From: Camelimonas lactis
GTDB taxonomy: Bacteria; Pseudomonadota; Alphaproteobacteria; Rhizobiales; Beijerinckiaceae
Direction: 5' to 3'
NCBI RefSeq assembly: GCF_004342915.1
Contig: NZ_SLWL01000009.1
Coordinates: forward strand, 1 to 64,000
Length of the DNA stretch: 64,000 nucleotides
In this document: positions 56,648-64,000 of the stretch, piece by piece
How the letters are laid out: every line of letters starts with the position of its first letter
Position numbering within the stretch: the stretch's first letter is position 1
Made by a program: the position numbers and the translations under genes
The notes under the pieces: generated by a model
What the model was told of the DNA's origin: nothing
The model's database searches: none
What the model saw: only the letters and a program-made list of their open reading frames with translations

Positions 56648-58271
56648 TGTTATCGCCGTCGACCGGCCGACGCGGGATCAATGGGTCGAACTGCGCCGCG
56701 CAGAGGGCCGCGCCACCTCCGCCAACTGGCGCGAAACGCCGGCGCTGCTGGAGTACCAGCGCGAGATCGCGGCGCAGTGCCAGATCCACGACGTCGTTTT
56801 CGTGGAGAAATCCCGCCGCACCGGCGCCACCTGGGGCGCGGCGGCCGACGCCGTGCTGCGCTCGGCCAGCGCGCGCGGCGAAGGCGGCATGGATACGCTG
56901 TACATGGGCACCTCCCATGACATGGCCAAAGAGTTCATCGACGCGGCGGCCGGCTGGGCCCGGCTGCTGGAGCATGCCTGTTCGGAGGTCGGCGAGACCC
57001 TGTTCGACGACGGTTCCGACGAGGGGATCAAGGCCCTGAAGATCGACTTCGCGTCCGGCTATTCGATCGTCGCCTTGTCATCCAAACCGCGCTCGCTGCG
57101 CGGCCGTCAGGGCTTCGCGATTCTTGACGAGGCAGCCTTCGTCGACAGCTTGGCCGAGCTGCTCAAGGCGGCGCTGGCGTTTTTGATGTGGGGCGGCAAG
57201 GTGCTGGTGATTTCGACGCACAACGGCGTCGACAATCCGTTTAACCAGACGATCGTGGACATCCGCGCCGGCCGGGCCAAGTACGGCCTGATCCGCTTCG
57301 ACCTGGACGAAGCGCTGCGCCAGGGCCTGTTCGAACGCATGTGCATGGTCAATGCGCACAAGCATGGCGAATGGACGCCGGAGAAAGAGGCGGACTGGCG
57401 CGATAAGTTGATCAACGACTATCGCGACGCCGCCGACGAGGAGCTCTATTGCATCCCGTCGCAGGGCTCCGGCGCATGGTTGCCGGCTCCGCTGATCGAG
57501 GCGCGTATGGTGGCCGCGCCGATGCTGCGCCTGTCGTTCCCTGAAAGCTTCTCGATGCTGCCAGAGGCGCAGCGGCGCGGCGAGGTCGATCGCTGGATCG
57601 AAACCGAACTGATCCCGGTCATGGAGGCGACGCTCGATCGCAACCTGATGAGCGGCTTCGGCATGGACGTCGGCCGCAAGCGCGACCTGACCGTGATGTG
57701 CCCGATGCAGATCACCCGCATGATGCGTCGCGTGGTCCCCTTCATGGTGGAGCTGGAGCGCGTGCCGTTCCAGCAGCAGGAGCAGATCCGCGACGCCCTG
57801 GTGTCACGCCTGCCGCGTTTCATTGGCGGCCGGACCGACGCCACCGGCATCGGCGCGTCCCTGGCCGAGACCGGCGCGCAGAAATTCGGCCACGTCATGG
57901 TCGAGGTGAAATTCTCGACCGAGTGGTATCGCACCGAAATGCCGCCGCTGAAGGCGGCGTTCGAAGACGATGCGATCTCGGTTCCCCGGGACGCCGAAGT
58001 CGCCGCGGATCTGCGCGCCTTCAAGGTGGTGCGCGGTATCGCCACGCTTCCGGACCTGCGGGTCAAGACGTCGACCGGCGGCGTCCGCCACGGCGACGCC
58101 GGCGTTGCCATCGCCCTGGCCTATTCGGCGTGCCGCCAGCCGTTTCAGCAGTACGAATACACCCCGGCGGCGCCGGCAGTGCGAGATCCCGGCCGGGTTG
58201 GCTGGCGCCAGGAGTGGGCCTTCGATCGTGACGAAATGATGCCGTCCCGGCGCGGCGATGGCCTGTGGTGA
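56640..58271 (+). CDS. Terminase large subunit (Mu gp28)
   Basis: 543 residues. ATPase with Walker A-like 'SRRTGATW' (58-65) and Walker B 'GFAILDEAAF' (D163, E164), and a C-terminal RNase H-like nuclease with 'GMDVGRKRDLTV' and 'GGRTDATGIGASLAE' carrying the catalytic Asp residues. Mu packages headfuls from integrated DNA. Length and order are standard. Confidence 0.93.
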   Translation: MADVIAVDRPTRDQWVELRRAEGRATSANWRETPALLEYQREIAAQCQIHDVVFVEKSRRTGATWGAAADAVLRSASARGEGGMDTLYMGTSHDMAKEFIDAAAGWARLLEHACSEVGETLFDDGSDEGIKALKIDFASGYSIVALSSKPRSLRGRQGFAILDEAAFVDSLAELLKAALAFLMWGGKVLVISTHNGVDNPFNQTIVDIRAGRAKYGLIRFDLDEALRQGLFERMCMVNAHKHGEWTPEKEADWRDKLINDYRDAADEELYCIPSQGSGAWLPAPLIEARMVAAPMLRLSFPESFSMLPEAQRRGEVDRWIETELIPVMEATLDRNLMSGFGMDVGRKRDLTVMCPMQITRMMRRVVPFMVELERVPFQQQEQIRDALVSRLPRFIGGRTDATGIGASLAETGAQKFGHVMVEVKFSTEWYRTEMPPLKAAFEDDAISVPRDAEVAADLRAFKVVRGIATLPDLRVKTSTGGVRHGDAGVAIALAYSACRQPFQQYEYTPAAPAVRDPGRVGWRQEWAFDRDEMMPSRRGDGLW

Positions 58272-58280
58272 GGATGGATC

Positions 58281-59897
58281 ATGGCTGATAACTATTCCCC
58301 GATCCTCGGTCCGGACGGCCAGCGGATCCGCAAACAGGCGCTGACCCGCACCGAGGCGGACCCGGCCGTCACCGGCATCGCGCACACCTTTGACGAGACG
58401 ATCGCCTCCGGCCTGACGCCGGGCGCGCTGGCGCGGACACTGCGCGCCGCCGCCATGGGCGACATGCACGATTTTCTCACGCTCGCCGAGGAGATGGAGG
58501 AGCGCGAGCTCCACTACCGCTATGTGCTGGAGACGAGAAAGAACGGCGTCACCTCGCTCGACGTCCGCGTCGATCCGGCCTCAGATGACGGCCGCGATGT
58601 GGAGATTGCCGACTTCGTCCGTGGGGATATCGTCGAGACGCCCCAGTTCCAGACGCTGCAGGACATGCTTGCCGATGGTCTCGCCAAGGGATTTTCAGCC
58701 GTCGAGATCGAATGGGACATCGGCGCCCGATGGTTGCCGCGTGAGTATGTCTGGCGCGACCCGCGCCTTTTCCAGTTTGACCGCGCCACCCGCAAGGAGC
58801 TGCGCCTGCGTGTGCGTGGCGAGCCGGACGGACGGCCGCTGACGTGGCTCAAATGGCTTGTGCACGTGCCCCTGCTGAAGATGGGCATTCCGGCGCGCAA
58901 CGGCCTCGCCCGCGTCGCCGTCTGGGCCTTCATGTTCAAATCGTTTTCGCTGCGGGACTGGGCGCAGTTTCTGGAGGTTTACGGCCACCCGCTGCGCGTC
59001 GGCAAATTCGGTCCCGGCGCCAGCGAGGAGGACAAGAGGGTGTTGCTCCGGGCTGTGCGCCAGCTGGGCCGCGACGCCGGCGCCATGATCCCCGAGAGCA
59101 TGACCATCGACCTGCTGGAGCCGAAGGGTTTCAGCGACCGCCCGTTCGAAGGTCACGCCAAGTTTTTTGATGAGCAGACGTCAAAGCTTATCATCGGCAA
59201 GCCTGGCGACGGCGTGGCGTCGTCCCGCGCCGGCGAGGAGGTGCTGGACAAGGTCCGCATTGACATCAAGCGGTCCGACGCCCGGGACATGATGCTGACG
59301 CTCAACCAGCAGCTGATCCGGCCGGTCATCGACATCAACTTCGGGCCGCAGAAAAAATACCCGAAGGTCCATCTGCCCGTGCCAGACCGCAAAGATCTGG
59401 CCGTCTGGTCCGACGCCGTGGCGAAGATGGTGGATCGCGGCCTGGAAGTCGAACAAAGCCAGGTGTTCGATGCCTTCGGGCTCAAGGAGCCGGCCGAGGG
59501 CGCGAAGCTCCTGAGCATCACCACCAGCCGGGGCGCCGATGCGCCGCGCCCGCCGCCACAGACGCCGGCCGAGCGCGCCGCCGCGCTGGCGGCGATGCCC
59601 TACCGGCTGGACCCGCGTGCTTGCCAAATGTGCGGCCCGGCGCGGCTGGCGGCGGACGGCGACGGTGACGAGGACGAGGTGGACCGTCTCGTCCAGGAGT
59701 TTGCGGGCCAGTGGCAGGAAGACATGGAGCCGGTGTTCGCCGCGATCCGCGCCGCCTCCGAACAGGCGTCCAGCTACGAGGAATTTCTGGCGGCGCTGGA
59801 CAGCCTCGCAGCCGACCTGCCGATGGATCGCCTGGCCTATCATCTCGGCGCAACGCAGCTGATCGGCCGCATTCGCGGCGAGGCAGGCCAGGATTGA
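58281..59897 (+). CDS. Portal protein (Mu gp29, DUF935)
   Basis: 538 residues. 'LYRYVLETRKNGVTSLDVRVDPASDDGRDVEIADFV', 'LADGLAKGFSAVEIEWD', 'LEVYGHPLRVGKFGPGASEEDKRVLLRAVRQLGRDAGAMIPESMTIDLLE' and 'LTLNQQLIRPVIDINFG' are the DUF935 portal landmarks. It forms the dodecameric DNA gate of the head. An Ala/Pro-rich region at about 420-450 precedes a C-terminal helical domain. Confidence 0.93.
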   Translation: MADNYSPILGPDGQRIRKQALTRTEADPAVTGIAHTFDETIASGLTPGALARTLRAAAMGDMHDFLTLAEEMEERELHYRYVLETRKNGVTSLDVRVDPASDDGRDVEIADFVRGDIVETPQFQTLQDMLADGLAKGFSAVEIEWDIGARWLPREYVWRDPRLFQFDRATRKELRLRVRGEPDGRPLTWLKWLVHVPLLKMGIPARNGLARVAVWAFMFKSFSLRDWAQFLEVYGHPLRVGKFGPGASEEDKRVLLRAVRQLGRDAGAMIPESMTIDLLEPKGFSDRPFEGHAKFFDEQTSKLIIGKPGDGVASSRAGEEVLDKVRIDIKRSDARDMMLTLNQQLIRPVIDINFGPQKKYPKVHLPVPDRKDLAVWSDAVAKMVDRGLEVEQSQVFDAFGLKEPAEGAKLLSITTSRGADAPRPPPQTPAERAAALAAMPYRLDPRACQMCGPARLAADGDGDEDEVDRLVQEFAGQWQEDMEPVFAAIRAASEQASSYEEFLAALDSLAADLPMDRLAYHLGATQLIGRIRGEAGQD

Positions 59898-60019
59898 CCA
59901 CAGGATCAAAATTAAACGGGTTTCTAACGCCGTCTGCCGGGGGGCGCGTCACGACGCGACCGGAACTGGCCCGGTGGCTTTCAGGCCGCCTGGCGGCGCT
60001 ATAAGGCGGGGCGGACAGG

Positions 60020-61204
60020 ATGGCCGACGAACTGTTCAAAACCCCTCCGAAAGAGGTGGTCGACTATTTCGACCGCCGTGCGTCGCGCCCCTCCGCGCGC
60101 TGGGATGAGCTGGCGCCGCGCGAGCACGCCCTGGCGTTTACGGCCGCACGCACCGCCGGCTTTGACGTCATCGACGATCTGCGCGCAGCGACCCGCGCCG
60201 CCGTGGTCGATCGCATCCCGTTTGAAGAGTTTCGCCGGCAGCTGGAGCCGTCGCTGCGAGCCAAAGGCTGGTGGGGTCGCCAGGAGGTTGTGGAACCGCG
60301 CACCGGCGAGGTCGGCCGGGTCATGCTGGGATCGCCCGGCCGCCTGCAGCTGATCTACGACGCCAACATCCGGTCGGCCGAGGCGGCCGGCGACTGGATC
60401 CGCATCCAGCGTGTCAAGGATGTGCTGCCCTATCTGGAGTACATGACCTCGACGGCGGAGCGAAAGCGGCCGTTGCACCTGACGTGGGTCGGCACGACGC
60501 TGCCCGTCGACGACAGCTGGTGGGCGACGCACTATCCACCCAACGGCTGGCGCTGCCAGTGCCGGGTGCGATCGCGGGCGGCGCCGCGCGAGGACGCCAG
60601 CACCAGGCGGCCGCCGCTGGATCTGCGCACCGTGGTCAACAAGGCGACGGGCGAAAAGCGCCAGGTCCCCGCCGGCATTGATCCGGGCTGGGAGCACAAC
60701 CCGGGCATGGTGCGCGAGCAGATGACCGGCAAGCGCCTCGCCGAGCGTCTGGACCGCATGTCGACGCCGGCGCGCGCCGAAGCCGTCAAGCGCCTGCGCA
60801 AGGATCCGGTGCATGATTTCGTGGTGCGCAACGAGGCCGGGTTTGATCCGGCGCGACCGCGCGATCCGGACCAGCAGGATCTGGGGCGGTTGCGCTGGCC
60901 CGTGGCGACGCTACCCGACCGCATGGCGGCGCAGCTCGGCACGGACAGCCGCACCGTGTCCCTTACAGTCGCGGACGCGGCGAAGATCGCAACCAAGCAC
61001 GGCCTGACGCCGGCGCAGTTCGGGGAGCTCGATGCGCTGCTGGAGACGCCGGAGCGCGTCGAGATCGGCGACAACGGCAAGCTGATGGTCGAGGGACGCA
61101 TCGCCGGCAAGCTGCGCCGCGCCATCATCAAGCTGACGACCCTCGGCGAGCTGCTGCTCAACAGCTACCATTTTCGGCAGGATGGGAGAAAAAGGGGGGA
61201 TTAG
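60020..61204 (+). CDS. Head morphogenesis protein (Mu gp30, gpF-like)
   Basis: 394 residues. The Phage_Mu_F domain runs from about residues 25 to 210 with the signature 'LTWVGTTLPVDDSWWATHYPPNGWRCQCRVRSR'; the C-terminal 90 residues carry a phage-barnase-EndoU-like ColE5/nuclease-like tail ('VSLTVADAAKIATKHGLTPAQFGELDALLETPERVEIGDNGKLMVEGRI...YHF'), an extension seen in some homologues. It assists head assembly and DNA injection. 123 bp after the portal gene. Confidence 0.9.
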   Translation: MADELFKTPPKEVVDYFDRRASRPSARWDELAPREHALAFTAARTAGFDVIDDLRAATRAAVVDRIPFEEFRRQLEPSLRAKGWWGRQEVVEPRTGEVGRVMLGSPGRLQLIYDANIRSAEAAGDWIRIQRVKDVLPYLEYMTSTAERKRPLHLTWVGTTLPVDDSWWATHYPPNGWRCQCRVRSRAAPREDASTRRPPLDLRTVVNKATGEKRQVPAGIDPGWEHNPGMVREQMTGKRLAERLDRMSTPARAEAVKRLRKDPVHDFVVRNEAGFDPARPRDPDQQDLGRLRWPVATLPDRMAAQLGTDSRTVSLTVADAAKIATKHGLTPAQFGELDALLETPERVEIGDNGKLMVEGRIAGKLRRAIIKLTTLGELLLNSYHFRQDGRKRGD

Positions 61205-61300
61205 CGGTCGGAGGGAGGCCGGTCCCTCGCGTCATATAGACGGCTTAGCGTGGCTCGACCGCTGCAGCCATGATAACACAATATCTGCCCTCACTGAAAT

Positions 61301-61326
61301 GCCCCTGACACGCGTCAGGGGCTTTT
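61301..61326 (+). terminator. Rho-independent terminator inside the head cluster
   Basis: Arms GCCCCTGAC (61301-61309) / GTCAGGGGC (61314-61322), loop ACGC, then TTTT. It shares its core with the 53997 terminator. Confidence 0.85.
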
Positions 61327-61355
61327 GCGTTTATGGGCCCAGGCATGGTGTGGCC

Positions 61356-62348
61356 ATGAGCAAATCCCGCCCCATCATTGCCTGCCTCTCTTCGTCCGGC
61401 GTCTCCATGGGCGCCGTGGCGTTTGAGGTTGCGCTTGCCGCCGCCGGCGACGGTGAGGCGGTGCTGCCCGAGTGGATACAGCTGACGCCGCGCGGCCGGG
61501 TCAACACGCGCGATGGACGCGCCTTTGCCTTTGATCCCGAGCGCCTGGTCAACGCCTGGCAGGGTGACGTCGTCAAACGCCTGTCGATCGATTTCGAGCA
61601 TGAGGGCGAATACGTTCAGACGCTTGGCTCCAGACCGGCCCGGGCGTGGATCATTGAGCTCGCGGCGCGACCTGAAGGCCTGTTTGGCAAGATCGAGTGG
61701 GGCGATGACGGAGCCTCGGCTCTGCGCGCCAGGCACTACCGCTACATCTCTCCGACCATCTGGCTCGATCCTGACGGTGTCGGAGCGCGGCAGATCAAGG
61801 GCGCATCCCTGGTCAAGTCCCCGGCGCTGGGCATGCCGGCGCTGGCATCCACCCAACCCCCGGAGCAAACCATGAATGCACTTGCGCTGCTGGCAGCGCT
61901 TGGCCTCGCGCCGACTGCAACCGAAGCCGAGGCCCTAGCCGCCATCTCCGCCCAGCGTGTCGACCTGACCCAGTATGTCCCCAAGGCGCAGCATGACCAG
62001 ACGGTCGCCGCGCTGGGCGCTGCGCAGGCGGACATTGCCCAACGCGACGCGGATGCGCTGACGGCGCGCTGCACGGCGCTGGTTGATGGAGCCATCAAGG
62101 ATGGCCGCCTCGTCCCGGCGGCGCGGGAACAGTATCTGGCGCTCGCAAGCGCCAGTTACGACGCCACCAAGGCCGCAATTGAGGCCATGCCGGTGATCGC
62201 GCCCAAGACCAGCGGCGAAGGCCAGGCGGGCGATCCGGATCCGGCGCAGCTCGGCGGCCAGCTCACCGACGCCGAGCGCGCCGTTGCCCGCAACATGGGC
62301 CTTTCCGTAGAGGCCTACCTCGCGGCGCGCGGCGCCAGCGCGGCCTGA
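61356..62348 (+). CDS. Mu gpI-like prohead protease
   Basis: 330 residues from ATG 61356. The N-terminal protease domain (1-165), 'LPEWIQLTPRGRVNTRDGRAFAFDPERLVNAWQGDVVKRLSIDFEHEGEY', with 'RYISPTIWLDPDGVGARQIKGASLVKSPALGMPAL', matches Mu gpI; the C-terminal half is the scaffold, rich in Ala and Glu, with 'LTDAERAVARNMGLSVEAYLAAR' at its end. It cleaves itself and the scaffold during head maturation. The terminator at 61301 separates it from gp30. Confidence 0.9.
   Translation: MSKSRPIIACLSSSGVSMGAVAFEVALAAAGDGEAVLPEWIQLTPRGRVNTRDGRAFAFDPERLVNAWQGDVVKRLSIDFEHEGEYVQTLGSRPARAWIIELAARPEGLFGKIEWGDDGASALRARHYRYISPTIWLDPDGVGARQIKGASLVKSPALGMPALASTQPPEQTMNALALLAALGLAPTATEAEALAAISAQRVDLTQYVPKAQHDQTVAALGAAQADIAQRDADALTARCTALVDGAIKDGRLVPAAREQYLALASASYDATKAAIEAMPVIAPKTSGEGQAGDPDPAQLGGQLTDAERAVARNMGLSVEAYLAARGASAA
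61872..62348 (+). CDS. Nested scaffold protein (Mu gpZ-like), internal start
   Basis: 158 residues in the same frame as the protease from ATG 61872, preceded by CCCCCGGAGCAAACC (GGAG 6 nt upstream). The sequence starts 'MNALALLAALGLAPTATEAEALAAIS'. In Mu, gpZ is the C-terminal scaffold made from an internal start of the I gene, and this arrangement reproduces it. Confidence 0.78.
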   Translation: MNALALLAALGLAPTATEAEALAAISAQRVDLTQYVPKAQHDQTVAALGAAQADIAQRDADALTARCTALVDGAIKDGRLVPAAREQYLALASASYDATKAAIEAMPVIAPKTSGEGQAGDPDPAQLGGQLTDAERAVARNMGLSVEAYLAARGASAA

Positions 62349-62363
62349 TCAGGAGGCATTTAA

Positions 62364-62768
62364 ATGCCGTTGAACGCCCCCCGAGACACCATTGAGCGCG
62401 GCCGCGATCTGCTGGTGCTGCGTGTCGCCGCCGGCGCGAAGATCCACGCGGGCGCACTGGTCGCGCTCAACGCGGCCGGCTTTGCAGTTCCTGGCGCGCT
62501 GTCCGCGACGCTGAAAGCTGCCGGCCGGGCCGAGGCCAGCATCGACAACACCGGCGGCGCCGATGGCGCTGTCAGCGTGACTGTAAAGCGTGGCGCGTTC
62601 CGCTTCAGCAATCATGGCGCTGATGCTGTCGATCAGAGCAGCATCCTTGACGATTGCTACATCGTCGATGACGCGACGGTGGCCAAAACCCACGCCGCCG
62701 ACACCCGTTCTCGCGCCGGCAAGGTGCTCGATGTGGACGTCACCGGCGTCTGGGTCGAGATCGTCTGA
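62364..62768 (+). CDS. Head decoration protein-like (DUF2190)
   Basis: 134 residues. 'GRDLLVLRVAAGAKIHAGALVALNAAGFAVPGALSATLKAAGRAEASIDNTGGADGAVSVTVKRGAFRF' is the compact beta-rich fold of DUF2190-type capsid decoration proteins. It lies between the scaffold and the major head gene, the usual place. Confidence 0.82.
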   Translation: MPLNAPRDTIERGRDLLVLRVAAGAKIHAGALVALNAAGFAVPGALSATLKAAGRAEASIDNTGGADGAVSVTVKRGAFRFSNHGADAVDQSSILDDCYIVDDATVAKTHAADTRSRAGKVLDVDVTGVWVEIV

Positions 62769-62788
62769 CGCGCAGCAAGGATCCCGAC

Positions 62789-63682
62789 ATGGACATCACA
62801 TCGAGCAATCTGCGGATCCTGACGACGGGGTTCCAGGCGAACTTTGCGGCAGGCCTCGGGGCTGTTGCGCCCATGTGGCAGCGCTTTGCCACCCGCGTGC
62901 CCTCCACCACGTCCGACGAACTGTATCCCTGGCTCAACCAGATCCCGGGCATGCGCAAGTGGGTCGGTGAGCGGCAGCTGAACAACGTCAAAACGGACGC
63001 CTATCGCCTCATCAACGAGGACTGGGAAGACACGGTCGTTGTTGGCCGCAACGCAATCGAAGACGACAAATACGGCGTCTTCGCCCCGCTGATGGGCATG
63101 CTGGGCGATGCGGCCGGGCGTCAGCCCGACGAACTGATCTTCGGCCTGATCCCGAAGGGCTTCACCACAAACTGCTTCGACGGCCAGTTTTTCTTCGACA
63201 CCGACCATCCGGTGATCGCGGCTGACGGCACGATGACCACCGTGTCGAACATGCAGGCTGGCGCCGGAAACCCGTGGTTCCTGCTCGACACCACAAAGAG
63301 CCTCAAGCCGTTCATCTTCCAGGACCGCAAGGCCCCAAGGTTCGATGCGCTCGACAACCCTGATGATCCGAATGTGTTCATGCGCAAGGAGTTCATCTAC
63401 GGCGCCGACGCACGGAACACGGGCGGTTTTGGCTTCTGGCAAACGGCGTTTGGCTCAAAGGCGGCGCTTGATGCGGCGAACTTCGGCGCAGCGTTCACGG
63501 CCATGACATCTTTGAGGCGGGACTACGGCGCGCCACTGGCTATCACGCCGGATGTCTTGCTGGTTGGCCCGAGCAACCGTGCGGCGGGCGAAGCCATCGT
63601 CAAGAAGGCCAACCTCGCTGGCGGCGAATCCAATCTGGACTACGGCCGCGTGGAACTCGTCGTCGCCCCCTGGCTGATCTGA
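62789..63682 (+). CDS. Major head protein (Mu gpT-like)
   Basis: 297 residues. 'LTTGFQANFAAGLGAVAPMWQRFATRVPSTTSDELYPWLNQIPGMRKWVGERQLNNVKTDAYRLINEDWEDTVVVGRNAIEDDKYGVFAPLM' is the Mu gpT major subunit family. It builds the capsid shell; expressed at high level late in infection. Full length (Mu gpT is about 305 aa). Confidence 0.95.
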   Translation: MDITSSNLRILTTGFQANFAAGLGAVAPMWQRFATRVPSTTSDELYPWLNQIPGMRKWVGERQLNNVKTDAYRLINEDWEDTVVVGRNAIEDDKYGVFAPLMGMLGDAAGRQPDELIFGLIPKGFTTNCFDGQFFFDTDHPVIAADGTMTTVSNMQAGAGNPWFLLDTTKSLKPFIFQDRKAPRFDALDNPDDPNVFMRKEFIYGADARNTGGFGFWQTAFGSKAALDAANFGAAFTAMTSLRRDYGAPLAITPDVLLVGPSNRAAGEAIVKKANLAGGESNLDYGRVELVVAPWLI

Positions 63683-63750
63683 CGCCGGCCTGTCACGCCG
63701 CCTGACCTGACACGCCCGGGCTCGCGCCCGGGCTGCAACCGGAGAATCCC

Positions 63751-64000
63751 ATGGCCGCGAAAGCCCCCCGCAATGACGCAAAAACCAAAGCGCCGGCTGA
63801 CGCGCCGGTGGCAGCGCCGGATGAATCCACCGCAACGGCCGGTGAAGCGTCAACCACCGAAACCGGCTCCAGTCCAGCCGGAGAAGCCGTAAGCCAGGAA
63901 GCCGTTGCGGCAGCTGGCGGCGAAACTGCTGTGGTGGGCCCGGCCGCGAGCGAAGGCCCGCAGGATGCTGGCGACGATGCGGCGGAGGATGAAGGTTCCG
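63751..64000 (+). CDS. Start of gp35-like protein, truncated by the window
   Basis: 83 residues visible from ATG 63751 (GGAGAATCCC upstream), all low-complexity Ala/Glu/Thr/Pro-rich. The place after gpT corresponds to Mu gp35/HI1506, whose conserved part would be further right. The weak hairpin 63716-63733 (CCCGGGC/GCCCGGG) precedes it. Confidence 0.6.
   Translation, partial: MAAKAPRNDAKTKAPADAPVAAPDESTATAGEASTTETGSSPAGEAVSQEAVAAAGGETAVVGPAASEGPQDAGDDAAEDEGS

Larger units (their letters stand above)
40000..64000 (+). mobile_element. Mu-like transposable prophage, left part
   Basis: The Mu gene order is kept: leftward S24 repressor, rightward ner, (ParB-like), A, B, small early genes, gp16, Mor, endolysin, DUF2730, gp26, gp27, gp28, gp29, gp30, I/Z, decoration protein, T and the start of gp35. 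All main genes look intact. The left terminus lies somewhere between about 39.97 and 40.09 kb; the right end is outside the window. The exact 5-bp target duplication cannot be seen. Confidence 0.9.

Noticed and set aside
59895-60004. Possible 35-residue gene between portal and gp30
   Set aside because: Starts with TTG, has no convincing ribosome site and no recognisable sequence; kept out of the feature list.

Overview
The window is GC-rich (roughly 60-65% by eye) and looks alphaproteobacterial, most likely Hyphomicrobiales/Rhizobiales-like. The signs are an FtrABCD iron-uptake operon, a serC-serA pair with a long alphaproteobacterial-type SerC, short intergenic repeats of the GAGCAT...AAAAGTGG...CACTTTTCGGG kind, and a GapR-family (DUF2312) gene. 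The species cannot be named from the sequence.

Region 1 (1 to about 17480) is a degenerate prophage or genomic island ending at the 3' end of a tRNA-Arg(CCG) gene. It holds a cluster of phage morphogenesis genes: a coiled-coil protein, a ClpP-like prohead protease, a tail assembly chaperone with a programmed -1 frameshift, a tape measure protein and a GpZ-like tail protein. Then come an AT-rich AAA ATPase, two diverged DUF3102 genes, a broken ParB-like gene, a truncated Rha gene, small secreted proteins, a thermonuclease, a sodium:solute symporter with its tiny companion protein, and XRE and excisionase-like regulators. No integrase is visible.

Region 2 (about 17480 to 39800) is ordinary chromosome. 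It encodes a Tat-exported amidohydrolase, a LysR regulator divergent from a nitroreductase, an SPFH protein, an HSL-type hydrolase, the four-gene ferrous iron importer ftrABCD, a branched-chain-type ABC substrate-binding protein, a thiolase, a double-hotdog thioesterase, a CsbD protein, a class II aldolase-like protein and the serine biosynthesis genes serA and serC.

Region 3 (about 40000 to beyond 64000) is the left part of an apparently intact Mu-like transposable prophage inserted just upstream of serC. Leftward it has an S24 repressor and accessory genes. Rightward it has a Ner-like regulator, a ParB-like protein, the MuA and MuB transposition proteins, a run of small early/middle genes (DUF3164, DUF2786, a GapR homologue, a DNA methyltransferase, gp16, a Mor-type activator), a lysis gene, then the Mu head genes (gp26, gp27, terminase, portal, gp30, protease with nested scaffold, decoration protein, major head protein). 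The window ends inside the next gene.

The most unusual signal is a set of 23-25 bp perfect palindromes with a single-base centre, each inside the coding sequence of a ParB-like or DUF3102 gene. The two DUF3102 copies carry them at the same codons with different but internally self-complementary sequences. This suggests a variable, covarying DNA element shared by these phage DNA-binding gene families.
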